A DNA stretch of 64,000 nt from Telmatactis stephensoni (GCA_029948255.1 JALIZF010001434.1:1-64000), one strand, 5' to 3'; shown: positions 1 through 13,448, counted from the stretch's first letter. Notes: generated from the sequence alone by a model not told the origin. A program made the numbers and translations.

Positions 1-488
1 CAGCGCCTTTAGTCATCAAAATATTATTACAGAAACAGAATCATTACAGAAGGAACATGAGCCACTTACGGTTAAACGCCGTTCTCTTCTTGCCCTTTGA
101 TTTTGAAATTCTGTAGAGTTGCATATAAAAACTTACATTTGTACAAAGTGCGAATATACATTGACATTTCTCATTATCAAATTGTGTTCCATTTATGATA
201 AATAAAGATCAAATTCAGATGAAGATAAAGAAGGCTTATTAACAATAATTGAAGATTAGCAGTACGAAATTTAAATCTACACAGGGAGCCCATCTCGTGA
301 GATCCTAATGGTCAAAATTCTGTCACCCTGAAACATACAATAGAGCAAACTACAACAATAGGATCTTACAAGCTGGGTTCCCTGTGGAATCTACCCTTGC
401 TACTTAAGGGTCGTCAAATTATGTGCCGAATGGTGCAAAGGGAAAAATTTCCCCTTTAACTGTCCCACTCCAAGAGACTGCGTAGAAC
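1..488. other. 3' flank of kinase gene, no feature seen
   Basis: This stretch lies downstream of the kinase stop codon on the minus strand. I see no coding pattern, splice-flanked exon or strong repeat here. It presumably holds the 3' untranslated region of the kinase gene, but I did not find a convincing minus-strand AATAAA close to the stop. Confidence 0.4.
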
Positions 489-3313
489 TCATACTAGAAT
501 GAAGCTTACACAATGTGCTTTTAAGTCTAGAATGGAAAGTTTGCTGAGAAAGAAACTTGTTTTCCTTGCGATTTGGATAAGGGGAGGACAACGACATCTA
601 AAAATCCATGGGTGTTTCAAAGCCAATGACGCTGTAATCCTCTGCGACGATGAGACAACCAGCATTCTCTTGACAAGATCTTTGCACGAAGATGATATTT
701 TACGCCAACATTGAGTTGTCAGGGAGTACTGGCCGCGTACAGCCGCTAGAAGCATTTTCTCATTGTCCGTGTTCCAAAATGGAGGGTACCCTACAATCAT
801 TGCATGTAACAGTATTCCACATGACCACAGATCCACAGGGCATCCAATGGGATCTTCTAGAATAGTTTCCGGTGCCAAAAACATAGGGGCTCCTTGGGCA
901 CGGCATTTAATGACATCTGATTCTTTAGGAAGTCTTTTAGCAAATCCAAAGTCTGCAATCTTTGCAATGATTGGTTTGCGTGAACCAGGTGTTGGTTTTG
1001 ACTGGAGGAGAATGTTGTCGGGTTTGATGTCTCGGTGGACGATTCTCTTGGAGTGTAAATATTGCAGTGCTTCAAGAACCTGAAGAAGAAAATGATTTTC
1101 AATGAAGTCTGACCATATAATTATGAACAGGCAAAGGAAATAAATAGGCCCTTTGCATCACCCCGTTGACGTGGTAGAACTGATCTGTCATGCTACATGG
1201 TCACCAGTGCGCACTAGCTGGAGCATCTAGCAAATACAAGTCACGCACATTTTTGAATTTTTGTACAGAGAAAATCGAACTTTTTCCCTTAAATATTTAC
1301 TTCAAAATATATAATAAAACAAATAGAACATCTTTTTCTGTGCTCCGTCCTATTTATTAAAATGACGGGGGAGGTGGCTATCATGACTAAGTGTGGAAAC
1401 GCACGTGAAGGCGAGCTATTTAGTGTTACGTAAGAGCAAATGCAATAACAAACAGATTTTTCACTCGAGAGGTCAGAAACGACACGACTATCATCAGATC
1501 TATCATGACTAAGTGTGGAAACGCACGTGGAGGCCAGTTAGTGTTACGTAAGCTCGAGGGCAATAAGGGACGGACCATTAGGTTTTTGAGGAGGGGGAGA
1601 GGGGGGGGGGGAAGGGGTTGGGTTGGGGCAATAACCAAAAAAAATATTCGAGCAAAGCCTTAGCTTAAACGACGAAAAAAACTCGTGCTCAACAAAAGTG
1701 CCAGAATAGCAATTCGTGCATGTTGAAAAAAAAATTCCTGCACAGCTACGGAAGACAAAAAAAGAAAGAAAGAAAGAAAGAAATCCTGCACAAAAAAAAT
1801 TGCCGCCCCCCTCCCCCTCAAAAATCTAATGGTCCGTTCCTATAAAGAAACAGATTTTTCACAAGAGCGTGAGACAACACGGCTATCATAAAATCATCTA
1901 TCATGACTAAAGTGTGGAAACACGTGGAGGCGAGTTAGTCTTACGTAAGTTCGAGGGCAATAAGAAACAGATTTTTCACGAGAGGTCTGAGACGACACGA
2001 TAGTGCCAAAAGCTATTTAACAAATAATACTACGGCGTTTTTGTTTGTTTTGCCACTAGTATAGACTAACGACTGATCAGTAACTGAACGGCTTTATCTG
2101 TTAAACAGGTTAAAACGTACGAAACACTTTTGCTATCACCCCCCCTACACTATTTTCAACTCCGTCGAATGGAATCCAGCTAAAATGGGCTAGGAACTCA
2201 AGAAAGGTCTGATCAGAGAACTGATGAGAAATCGTCCAAGATGTCTGCAGTGACGTCACCGGTACTAATTAATGACGCTTTAGTGAGGAGATACTTGGCA
2301 AAACAGGAAAGGGATATTCATTTTCACATACCAAAGATAAACTACTCTGATACTAATCAGTATGTGATAAAAGTAATTAAGGCTATCTGAAGTTAATTTC
2401 TTTAAAGTACATTTTAAAACACGATAAGGTTGACACGGGATTTGGAAAATGGTGCTTTCGTTGTTACGTAATCAGCTTTACAACGATTTGAAATTTTGTT
2501 ACAGATGATGAGGATGGTGAATACAAGTGCCATAGGCCTTTAGCTGGAAAATACGATGATGATGATGATGATGATGATGATGAAAATTTTGATGGTGATT
2601 ATATATGATGGTGATGATTTTAAGATCTAGGAAAGGGGTCTCAATGGGGCTAACCGTTAGCCGTAAAAGGGCCAAAAATTTAACCGTAAGCCGTAATAAT
2701 AGGAAAAAACTAACCGTTAGCCGTAATGAAAAGTTAGTCGTAATAGTTTTTTCCAGCGTTCTCAACAATAAAAATTAATTTTTAACCATCAAGAACAATG
2801 GAAATTAGTTATTAACCCACTTTAACCGTAATCGTAAAAAAGTCAAAATATTAACCGTAATAGCCACCACCCCACTGAAACCCTATGGGAAGTACTGGGC
2901 TCCGCCTAGAGCTATTGTAGCTGCAAACACCATGAAAAATTTACACGTACCTGTCTAAGAATATTTGCTGCCTCTTTTTCACCATATCGATGTCGATCCA
3001 TCATATCATCGAATAAATTACCACCCTCCATGAATTCCATCACAAAATACAAATATTTTCCAGTTCTGAATGTAGCATACAGCTTAATAATATTCTCATG
3101 TTCTAAGCCTTTCCAGAGCTTGATTTCCTGCTGAACAACGTTGCGATCGTACCCTTCTTTGGTGGTGTCAAACTCTTTGAGAGCAAACGCTGCTTGGGTT
3201 TTTTTCTCGATGCACTTGTAAACCTGAGCGAAAGAACCTTCTCCTAGTAAATCAAGGATTCGAAAATCCGGCTCCATTTCGTTTTCTTGGACGCACAAAG
3301 ACGTCTTGAACAT
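489..3313 (-). CDS. CAMK-group serine/threonine protein kinase, two exons
   Basis: Exon 1 is 2951-3313 and exon 2 is 489-1079, joined in phase 0 across an intron of about 1.9 kb (donor CAG|GTACGT, acceptor TTCAG|GTT). The product is about 316 residues, essentially one kinase domain. It shows a glycine loop GEGSFAQVY, the lysine in FALKEF, the alpha-C glutamate in QQEIKLW, the catalytic loop HRDIKPDN, DFG, APE and DLWSCG, then HPWI closing the domain and a tail of about 35 residues. The GYPPFW and ALKHPWI blocks resemble the CaMK group. An in-frame TAA lies just upstream of the first ATG, which supports this start; a second ATG at about residue 13 (MEPDF) is a possible alternative. It would phosphorylate Ser/Thr on protein substrates; the substrate is unknown. 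The usual activation-loop threonine position holds arginine. A ULK-like assignment is less likely. Confidence 0.85.
1262..1345 (+). repeat. Dispersed repeat, copy 1 (kinase intron)
   Basis: The stretch around GAACTTTTTCCCTTAAATAT and the following AATATATAATAAAACAAA is also found at about 57833-57925. The two copies are direct and diverged by a few substitutions and a small insertion. It looks like a fragment of a dispersed non-autonomous element. Confidence 0.5.
1381..1998. repeat. Imperfect repeats of about 120 bp
   Basis: The motif TCATGACTAAGTGTGGAAAC followed by CACGTG, TTACGTAAG and AACAGATTTTTCAC recurs at about 1381, 1503 and 1899, with a partial unit at about 1843. The array is interrupted by the inverted-repeat element at 1567-1840. 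It lies inside the kinase intron. Confidence 0.65.
1567..1840. mobile_element. MITE with G-rich terminal inverted repeats
   Basis: The ends are inverted copies: GGACGGACCATTAGG at the left and CTAATGGTCCGTTCC at the right, each continued by a long G-rich or C-rich block. It interrupts one unit of the surrounding ~120-bp repeat; the unit at about 1960 shows the uninterrupted sequence (GGCAATAAGAAACAG). A short GAAA run lies at about 1763-1783. No coding capacity. Confidence 0.7.
2554..2584. repeat. GAT microsatellite
   Basis: About ten tandem GAT triplets. Translation as polyhistidine on the minus strand is incidental. Confidence 0.9.
2627..2885. mobile_element. Small element built from TAACCGTNAGCCGT motifs
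   Basis: Between GGGGTCTCAATGGGGCTAACC and a C-rich right end, the motif TAACCGTTAGCCGTAA or a shortened form of it recurs at least six times. The left end resembles the reverse complement of the right end of the larger element at 8459-9213, suggesting related non-autonomous elements. It lies in the kinase intron, next to exon 1. Confidence 0.5.
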
Positions 3314-4668
3314 TATTTAAAGTCTCGGTTGGGTCTGTAGACGGTAAAAGCAAAAACAGTTGCTTATATGACTTGTATGGTGACCCTCAGCAAGGGCATG
3401 AATGCATTTAAAGTTCAAATATATCAACAAGTTCAAATATATAACACATGTCGGTAAGCGTGTATAAGTATATCAGTGTCGAGGGCATAATCAATTATTT
3501 AAGATCAACTGAAAATGAAGTTTTATGGACTGTTAGCACGCAATTTGTTTTTACAACAAAATGTGGCAAAATAATTTAGCATTATCTCTATAAACTTATG
3601 TATCTTTTTGAAAAGGGTCTGGAAACATAAAAGTAGTTCGGCACGAAAAATATCTGCTCCAGTCGTAATTGATATCTCGAGAAAAACGGATACGAAAAAC
3701 TTATAAATCTTGGGGTTTTCTTAAAAGAACTACTTTTTCGAGTGAATCCAAATTCTATCCCTGATTCACATTTGATTTCATGGACCAGGTGGACCGTGTT
3801 TCCAAAACAATCAAAAGTTTCGCTTACGTGTGTCAATTGACCAAGGTCACCTCAAACAACCTGCTAATTTGTCCTCTGTCATAAAATTTACGATAACTAA
3901 ACGCACTGAACTACACGCTCTCTTTTTTCACCAAGAAACAGTAGCCAAAGGTTTTAACAGCTGTGAGGTAAAGAAAGCTATTATATGAGTTTACGAAGTT
4001 TGATTTAAATAAGAGCGACTATAATAACAAAGTATACAAACCTGTATGTACAAATGGTTTTATATTGCCTCTTTGAATACTAGCGTCCCTTAAAACGACT
4101 TAGACAACGGTTTACTTTTTGTTGAAAATTCTACTTCATGGAATATTATTACCATGCAAGATCTAGAACATAAACAAATTGCTGCAAAACGTGCCAGGAA
4201 GAGCACTATTAAGTATGCTCTATTGGTTCTATTGTTCTTGATGACCAATCAAATCAAAGAAAAGCTAAAAGCTACAGTGAAGAGAATAATTGCTTTGAAG
4301 TAAACAATTAAGCCGGATTTCCAAACTACATTTGATTTGAATAATAGTTTGTTTTGATTTGCCATTAGCTGAATGTCAGTAAACTACAATTACAACATTC
4401 ATGTTTTGTTGCGCAATGCCTTAGCAACCATATTGCCACATGAATCTTTTCGAACAAACACGATGAAATAGGTATACGTTTTTTCAGTTACGATTAAAGT
4501 ATTTGATACGATGTGTTTTGAAGAAGTAATCCTACACTCACAAGTACATTTAAGTTAAATTGCTGATTTAATTGTTCCACTGAATCGAAGAGATTTATTG
4601 CACTTAGATTACTACAGGACATTTGTACGCTGCTTAGCAAGCGGTTTTTTGAGGGGAATGCGGTTGAA

Positions 4669-4735
4669 AGAGATTGGGTTTCCTGTGTTACGAAAAGGAG
4701 AGCTTTGGCGACACAGGAAACCCAATTCTCTCTCC
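4669..4735. repeat. Hairpin
   Basis: AGAGATTGGGTTTCCTGTG is followed after about 24 bases by its near-perfect reverse complement CACAGGAAACCCAATTCTCT. Stem of about 19 bp. Probably a small foldback element. Confidence 0.7.
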
Positions 4736-6754
4736 CTTTTCCCTCAAAGAAAAGCTATCTATCTTCCTATTCTTTCTTTCTTTTTTCTTTCTTCTATTTT
4801 CTTCTATTTTGTAAATGCATTGCGACACGAAATTTTTGAATACGAGAATTCCATGGCCAGCGGTTTTTCTATGAATGATTTGGCACTCAAACGCACTTGT
4901 TGCTGAAGCAAATCAAAGTCAAGAACCTCATGACCCTGGAGAAATATCATGAATAATTGCCATCCATGACATTGTGATGTGCAGACAGTTTGTATGGTAT
5001 CTTATCATGTAGTACTGATAGGAACTAATTAAATTAACTGATAAATGTAGTCGACTATTCAATGACAACTGTAAACACACGGAAAGTATGGCTTTTGTTA
5101 CAAGCTATCTCGTCAGATCACGACAGCATAATTAACCGCCATACCGAGACTCTGCGCGCGTCCTTGGTTTGTCCGTCAAACACAACGTATTGTTCCGCAT
5201 TTGGGCTATTTAAAGAATTCCTTTGGGTCTCCATCTTGGTTTTTTCGAGGATCGACTACAGGGAGAGAATGTTTTTTTTTCAAAAACTTTAGAGAATGCG
5301 CAAGTATTTATCTACTGCTAAACAGTTCTAAAAATAGCCCAAGACCTTACATCACTTGATTTAGCCCACTGGTTTTGCTCGTTGGGTCAGATATATTGTT
5401 ACCAGTCACTTGCAACAAGACAATGTATCTGCAGAATCTGACTAGTTCAAAACAATTCAATCAAAATCTTAATTTTGTCGTTCAAGGTTTCCCAAAATAT
5501 CAGTAATACAACAATAATGTTCCCCGTAATTTATCATTTTGTGTGCTGTCTTGATATTCGTGAAGACTTTGGTTATTCCTCTATTTTCCCGCACAAATAC
5601 CACACCTCGACCTTCGATTTTATAATCGGATCCGTCTCCCAGTTTGTAAAACATTGTTGGCCAAAGTGCCTCATACTTACGCGAATCATCTGATCGTGTA
5701 AGAGTGAATATAGCTTACTTTACAATTTGTACTTTTTGTAATATTATTACAGTTCTCTACCCTCGATTTGCTTTGCTATTTGTGGGCATGTACCATAATT
5801 CTGATAATTAGTATCAACGACTATTTTCAACTTAAGCTTGCCTAGTCAAGATGTATGCACCATTTTTGAAGTATTTGTTGATATATGATAAACAGTCAAG
5901 AACAAAGCCAAAAAGCCAAAAGCGAGTGAAGTTTGCAACATACATAGCCACTTTTAAAATAGGTGTAACACAAGAAGCAGTAAATACTGAGTTATGATAA
6001 GCTATAAAGTGGACAATTTTCAACTGAGCTGAAGCACGATGCTGTAAACAAAACGTTTTTATGTGGCTTTTTTGCGCGCACAGCCACAAACGTTGACTAT
6101 ATGCAATTTCAAAGGTAAACTGCACTTATAGACTTTAGATATTAATTAATTTGCAGTTATAATTGACTCTCATTTTATACAGCTGTATATACATATGTGA
6201 AAAGTATACTCTAAATCATTTCAGTGACATTAAGTGAAATTCGAGTGGATCAAGTTAGTAGAACTCTTTTGAATAATCAGTGAATGACTATAGTTTTAGA
6301 AGAGAATACTCACAACACCTTTTCTTGGTCAGCTTACAACGGCTTTGCACTAGCTAATTAAGGAACGACTTTCAAGAGAATACAATATCCAAAAGGGATT
6401 ACACAGGATACTTATCAGCTACCGTCAAATTCTCGACATTTTCATTAGTCAAGTTAAGTGCTTTGTAAACATGCCTTTGTGATGTGAATCACATCAATTC
6501 CGCCATCACTCTTTCAACAAATCCGGAGTACTTTTAAGTAAAATTTGTACATGTAAGTTCAGTAAGGAGCATGTCGCACAATAAAATCTATATATTTATG
6601 CCTTAGTATTTGGAGGAAGCAGGCAATAAAGGACTGATAGATAGAAAGAACGAAGAGCTTTAACCATCCAATCTGTGGTTGTACCCTTCTTGATTTGCTG
6701 TTCCCGCCCTTTGTCTGTAATATGCATGAGAATAATTGCTGCCCCTGGGGAGGG

Positions 6755-7530
6755 CAGCAATTGTTCTCTCAATTCTCATCTATTTGTTTTGGGGTCAAAA
6801 TCATGGTATTTGGTACAAAATCATGATATTTGATACCTTTAGGGGCCAAATTCATGGGATACGGTACCTTTTAGGATACTCACAGACGCTGGTACCACTG
6901 AGACTGAGATTGTGTAATGCTTTCGATTATCTTTTAGAGGTAAAATAGATTGATCTACAATCGTTACGACCTCTTTGGTACCTTTTAGGGGTCAACATCA
7001 GAATCGCCAACAATCATCCCGATCGAAAATATATAATAGTGTTTACACCCCCCCTCCCCTCCCCTGCAGCTCAACGAATTCTCTCCGTCGAAACACTTCG
7101 GAGTACACCCCCTATTTTGAATTTCTAAGGATTCAGTACTGGACTATTTTGCATGGAAGCTGAAAAAGCAATGGTGCATCACATATATATTCTACCAGGG
7201 GACTGAGCCTGAATTCGAGTGAGCCACTCGATGTTGACTTTGCTCCTTGAAGTCCTTTTGTTTTAATTAGAGCTTAAGTACTGTAAGTTTTGGTTTCATT
7301 AAATCTCGCGAAAAAATTTAATTGTCGTGTTGAGTCAGTGATTTTTATATGAATGATGAATGTACCCCGGGATCGGAATTTGGTATACCTTTTGGGTCTT
7401 CGCGGTCAGATGCTAGTACTTGCTGTACTTTTAACGAACTCGGTACCAGTTTGAAATATTGCATGCTCTTATTGGTACCTTTTAGGAGTATATCTTGACC
7501 AACGCCCTTTTTAGAATACCTTTAGGTGTC
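6755..7530. mobile_element. Element rich in GGTACCTTTTAGG motifs
   Basis: The motif GGTACCTTTTAGGGGTCAA, in exact or shortened form, recurs about eight times between 6790 and 7530. The same motif fills the terminal-inverted-repeat element at 58800-59146 and appears inverted at 42230-42360. Clear terminal repeats are not visible here, so the limits are approximate. Confidence 0.5.
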
Positions 7531-7629
7531 AAAATAATAATTCCATGATGATTCACCATATATAGACATATAGGAGTCCTCCTGTCAGGAATGTGTCATA
7601 TATCCAGAGGTAAACAGTAAAGTCAATTT

Positions 7630-7997
7630 AAAGTGCTACTTGGACGAAAATCTATGAAAATTAAAGAATAGCTTAAAACATATATTGCTTAATTTTTGCT
7701 TAATGAATCCAATTAATAGTCATCATGAAGCTAAGCAACATTTTCTTTGCATTCAAAAGAAACAGGTAGAAATTAAACTGCCAAGTATTCAAGCTTTCAA
7801 ATTGTGTATGTATGACATCATACATACAACCCTATTGTTCTTTAAGATTTTGAATGATAATTTCTCTATAATGAGGGACATTTATCGCAAAACTCAAACG
7901 ATGATGGCCTAGTTTTTCAGCTGTGTTCATCTTCAGATAGAAATAATCAGTTTTAATCGGTTTTGAATATAACCGATTTTCGTCCAAGTGGCACTTT
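7630..7997. mobile_element. MITE family A, copy 1
   Basis: A 368-bp element with inverted ends (AAAGTGCTACTTGGACGAAA at left, matching TTTCGTCCAAGTGGCACTTT at right). It is flanked by a direct AATTT duplication at 7625-7629 and 7998-8002. A near-perfect dyad sits in the middle (7806-7827), with core TGACATCA. An inverted, truncated copy is at 14105-14455. Confidence 0.85.
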
Positions 7998-8002
7998 AAT
8001 TT

Positions 8003-8458
8003 ACTTAGGTCTTTTGAAGACTGTCAAAAATTTCAAGATCTATTTTAGCTTATTGATTGAGCGAGATCACTTATTCCATCTGGAGAGTGTCCTGACAATA
8101 GCAGTAAATTCCTTGAGCTTCTTACTTAGTCTACCGTCCACATTAATCAGGATAAATTTTGATGATCTTATTGATGCGGTTAGACCTACATGCACCAAAA
8201 TGGTATTGTCTTTTTGTCCAAGAAAACGCCCTTTCACTATAGATATGTGTAGCGAAACGTTGAAAAACTCCGCGGATGGCAGTCTATTTAATCTATATCG
8301 AGATTAGCGCTGTCGATAACTGAAGTTGTTGTAAAAAGCCTAGCTAAGTGGGTGTGTATGTGCCCAACCATATCTTTATCCCTTAGATAAGTTTGAATAT
8401 TTGGAACACTTTTGTTAAAAGCGAAGACCTATATCCTTTTAAAGGTGGGGAACACTTC
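8003..8458. other. Intergenic, no feature seen
   Basis: AT-rich sequence between two non-autonomous elements. A plus-strand open frame crosses the end of the MITE but shows no domain and no gene context. Confidence 0.4.
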
Positions 8459-9213
8459 TTAGAGAGCCTCAATCGGGGGTATAGCTATGACGGTTGACAC
8501 TCAAAATTTGCCTTTTTGACGGCTGACGGTAAAAATTTCGGTGTTTTTACGGTTGACGGTTAATTCTACTCTTTGACGGTTAAAATAAGCTAATTCAGTA
8601 AATATTACTAACCAATAGTTAACCATTAATTTTTATGAAATTACATTGCTATTTGTTGCTACCGTTGTTTAACTTGCCCATTGTCATATATTACGGTTTA
8701 ATGTTTAACAAGAAAATAAAATGAATCTGCTGTATTAGGCACAACATTATGCGAACTTCTGCTTTTGAATGCATTAAAACAGTGAAAATGTTACGTGTAT
8801 GTCTTAAAACTAGACCCTTTTAGCATGTATACAATTTGTCTGCGCATGCGCACAAATCTTGACAGATCTTCATTTCTAGCTTTTCAAACTCCTCACTGAG
8901 AGGCTCAATGACGGTGGAACCCAAAGGTTTCTGGTTACAGTTTTTCAGAAGTTTTGCAGATTCTCGACGTACACGATAGATAGATTGATAGAAACCGCAA
9001 ACCTCGACTCGTGTGGCCAGAGGATTGGGCACGAGTAACAATACGCGTATTTGGAAGAAATAACCTGGAAATATTGGTTTGGGATGTGTTTGTCCGGCCT
9101 TGACGGTTAATTTTTTTTACCTTTTTTTTACGGTTAACTGAAATTTCCTTCATTTGACTGTTGACTGATAAAATTTAGGCCGTTTGACGGTTAACCCCTT
9201 TGAGACCCTCTTC
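8459..9213. mobile_element. Non-autonomous element with GACGGTTAA end repeats
   Basis: The element carries GACGGTTGAC, GACGGTTAA and ACGGTTAAC motifs clustered at both ends (8489-8580 and 9100-9200), inside imperfect inverted termini: AGAGAGCCTCAATCGGGGG at left, and the reverse complement of CCCCTTTGAGACCCTCTT at right. The middle has no convincing coding sequence. Confidence 0.6.
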
Positions 9214-12200
9214 TTATATGTCAGTATGTCGTCAGTTTTCTTTGTTTACATGCGCGGTATAGGGTCATGCATCGTTAGCCAAACATTTACAGAGTGTCCT
9301 CTGTAAAGAAGAACAAGAACAAGAAGAAGAAGAAAAAGAAGAAGAAAAGTTAAATTACATAACACGACAGGATACGCTCGCTGAGTAATTAAAATACAGT
9401 TAGCAATGGCGGGTCGCATGAACTCGGTACGTGCAAAGCTCATGATGAATTTCCCAATTTCAGTATGTTGCAATCAGAAAAGTTGTGCAAAGATAAGCAC
9501 TAACGCTTTTATGCACGTTATGCAAGTATTTTTCCTCGAGGCATTTCCTGTGTGAGCCACCCTCGGGAAAAAATCCGTCCTCAATCATGCACGCTCTGTT
9601 TCTTATATTGTAAACGAAGCAAGAGGACTCTATCTCTAGTCTTTAATATATAGCTCGAAGCTATAGATGTACAATATGGGTAGATTATTTGAATCGTAGA
9701 TCACGTGAGAGTGTGTTTATGTATATCGGTTTACAGTAAAGATGAATACAGCATGTGCTGCAGTAAAAATAATTTGGTCAGTCACGAAACCTCACATTTG
9801 AGTTAACCATGCAATCCTGATAATTGCGCCTTAACCTTTGGTTACCGGGCAAAGCAAGAAGGGATTAATGAAGGAGAAACTAAGCAGAAATACCAGGCTA
9901 AATATATTGAAAAGGCGGCTAATCTAGTAGGTGTGGTAGGAGTGGTCTTATGAAAAATGTGTATATTAGATGCCGGATGTCAAAAATACAGGGAAAACTG
10001 TGGCCATAAATCAATTAAAGAACATCTGAACATCTAACGGAAGTTTCATCCTCGATTGTTTTGATTCCTCTCTGTAAATTCAAAATAAATGGCTAATATT
10101 TAGTGGTAATTGACTCCAAGGCCGTGAATTTTGAATCTGAGTTGCCGGACGTTCCAACCTTTTCCAAGTTTCGATCCAATTAAGTTGAAATTTACTTCCA
10201 CAACAACGAACAGAAGTAAGATTATCACAAACGTTTAGCAGTTAGATCCTGAATGTATATTTTTACTAGTATATTTTTACTGATAAAAAGTTGATACCCG
10301 CATGGTACATCTACCTAGCTGTACATGTTTAGCTACTCTGTTGCCAAAACTTTTCATTTTCCTGTAGCTATGTTTGCTTTCTACTACAGCTGCATTAATA
10401 CGTCTGACCTTCTATGATAATCTTCCGGCTTTCGAAACGAAAACTACACTGCTTACATCTCGTAATAAAAGTAGTTCAAGTAGTCTGGATTGGATTCCAT
10501 CATCAAGACAGAAAGGCCTTTTAGCCATGTCGAAAGACAAAAGGCACTCGGGAAAACAGCTCGGCTCTAGACGTAAGTACAAACTAACAAACGGATATGC
10601 CATGGATGGATGTACTCCCAGAAACGGAAACTATATATAGAGAGAGTATTGAGCTAAAATAAAGGACTAAAATTATCATGTGGGATAGGAGTATAGCGAA
10701 TTAGCTGGAATTGAATTATAATACAGTAATCTTACAAGAGTACTAACTTGACTCACCTGAATTAGTGTTAGCGGAGATGATGAAGGCTAGCTGTTTGAAG
10801 TGAAGCCCGGAACTTTCAGGTTTCTTTGAGAAATTAATACTAGCTTAATTTGAAGGTGTCAGGTGATTACAGACCATTACAGAGGGTTGCAAAACTCCTT
10901 CAATTTGACGACAACCACTTTTCAGGCCAATAATTAACGGGTCAGTAACGGCGCTCCAACAATATGAGTTTGTAGACATGCACACTTCAAGGAGTAAAAC
11001 GTCGAGAGCAACTGAGAAGCTGTGGCAGAGTTCCCTGTTCGTGACACAGAACATTAAACACTCGATCAATTTCCACTCGGTTGCAAAGTCAATTAGTGCT
11101 ATCTAAACATAATATTCAATATGTTCAATTAATTAGCAATAAAGTTTAAAAAACGGTGAGTAATTAGCAACACAGAGAGAAAAAAGCCGACGAAAATATC
11201 TATTTTTCAATCGTTATGAAAAAATTTTACCCGACGTTTGTTTCATTGATTCATTGAATAGTTTCAATGAAATTATGTTATATTTTTTTAGTAAGCAAAG
11301 AGATGTTTTCTTTTTAGGGCAAGGATTCGCGTGTCTGAACAAGACTACGATATGATAACCCTAATCAAATGGAAGGGTTTTACGATTGATCTACTTTAAT
11401 AAACTTAAGAACACTTGACTATATTGACCACTCAGCGCATACCAATATCACTAATTATTCACATTATTCTACGATGACATAAAGACATAGAAATCAAGTA
11501 ACAAGAGGTGAATCTAAATGATGCGCTTCATTTTCTAACTCGTAAGATGCACTGAAAAATGCATGCTCGGATAAAAGGTTTTGAAGGTTTTTAGCAGTTC
11601 CGTGCTATTTGTCACAACTTGCGAGTTTATTTATGGCATTAGCGTAATCTAGCCTTACCTATCCTCCTTAGCAAAGACCTTCTCGTTGCATGACATTTCA
11701 AATTCAGTGCGCGCATTATACCCGAATCCAAAAAGTCACGCGACATCTGAGATGTCGTGAAATTTAATGAAATTGCATCAACCTTGGAGCTATCAAAGAC
11801 AAGTCCAGCATTTCTGATCTGATTTACTCCATCTCGAAGTTTGATTATCCTAAAATCTTTTGAAAAATTTCAGTTCTAGCAATATCAGTACGTATCTATG
11901 AATAATTGCATAATGGCCGCAGGGGAGGCAGACTTTAGTTAACGATTTAAATATGTTTGATGGACCGGCGTCCTCTCTTCAGCCTGATACTATTCAATTA
12001 ATTTTACGAAAGTTTGCATTCTTGGTGAAAGCAGTTTTGCATTGTTCTTATTTTGGCATGAGATTCCGGTTAATGATTCTTATGAAAGTTTAATTCGGGA
12101 TTATTTACCACCGTATTGATGAGATAATCTCTAAAGGAATGTACAAACTGCTGTGAATCATTTCATGAAATATTCCGCTTACTCTGTCAAGTCAACTAAG

Positions 12201-13448
12201 CTTCCCAACCATCAAAATATATTCCTTTGAATATAGGCAAACCTTGAACTTTCCAACTGAATATGGTTCAGTATATTCATGTTCTTGTTTAGCTCCCAAC
12301 TCTTTCATTTTGCTTTGCAATTTGATTTTACTTCCGAAACTAAATTCCAGAAGATGAAATGATATACGTACAAAAGAATATCCAATCTCTGTATTAGACG
12401 CATCTGAAGATAAGATTTGTCATTCGTGATATTGTATTTATATAACTATTTAGAAACATTTGCATGACTTACCTAGCCTTTCACAACGCACTCTTACACT
12501 GACAAATTTACACGTTTTAAAGCCAAGGGCGTCAACCTGCTATAATCACGGTCCTTTTCTTCACTGCTACAATAACCATTTGAAGTGTTCAAAAGCATTC
12601 ATAACAACCATGCACAAAACTATACCATTACATACCAGTATTAATTTCAGTTAAAAGCAAGCTATAGGCAATGCATGTGGTCCTAGGATGTGATTTACGT
12701 AAGAGATGGTTTCTATGGCGACGGCACTTCAAGTACTTGTGATAATCAATCAGAACACTCGAGTACCTCACAGTGTTGTGTGTCGATCCTCTTAAGCCTT
12801 TCAAATCGAGTGCAATACAATGGACTTTAGTTCTGTATGTCTTTCAACATGCATGTCTTTTTTGTCGCCCATGCTACACACGCATAGTACAGCTGCACGT
12901 ACGATGCACTTGGATAGCGCTATTCGTTTGTTCGATAATCCTCATATCCATTGGATAAATTCATTGAAAAACGCCATCATTTTATGCACTGAATCAGCAT
13001 TTATAAAGCCAATAGTGCTATCCAGTCCACTCACCGGCTGACCAAATTTTAATATACTACCGAGTAGTACTGAATTGGCAAATCATGTTTTAGTTTTCTC
13101 TAGATATCATGATATCAATGAGATCAGACGTACACCTTTCTGATAATTTTTTGTAAGATTGTTGGTTATACTATGTATATAAGTCACTCAGCCGAGCATA
13201 TTTACTGATCGATCCGTAACTCACTTGAGTGAGCATGTTTTCCGAGTAAAGTAGCTTTACAGGTCATACGAAATCTGATATAAACATTTCATGTTCAAGC
13301 TAAGTGCCGAATTCAGTGACTAATTGACCCCAAATAGACTTGGCCAGGAAGGTAACCTGTGTTCAAGTACCGCAATGCAGAGACGTACCTACCACCTACC
13401 ACCAGAGTACTGTGTTAAATTACTTTCATCGAGGGTACTGTAACCTGC
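9214..13448. other. Intergenic, no gene recognised
   Basis: About 4.2 kb of AT-rich DNA without a supportable gene. A purine-rich AAG-type microsatellite lies at 9309-9352. Short open frames are spread through it without domain content. Confidence 0.5.

Larger units (their letters stand above)
3314..7624. other. Intergenic, no gene recognised
   Basis: AT-rich DNA upstream of the kinase gene. Short open frames here have no gene-like composition or splice context. The only structures I could support are the hairpin at about 4669-4735 and the repeated GGTACCTTTTAGG motif region at 6755-7530. The kinase promoter should be near 3314-3500, but no diagnostic element is visible. Confidence 0.5.

Noticed and set aside
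10368..10640. Plus-strand segment between TTTTCCTGTAG and ACGTAAGT resembling an exon
   Set aside because: Good splice-like borders, but the encoded sequence has no domain and no neighbouring exon in phase.
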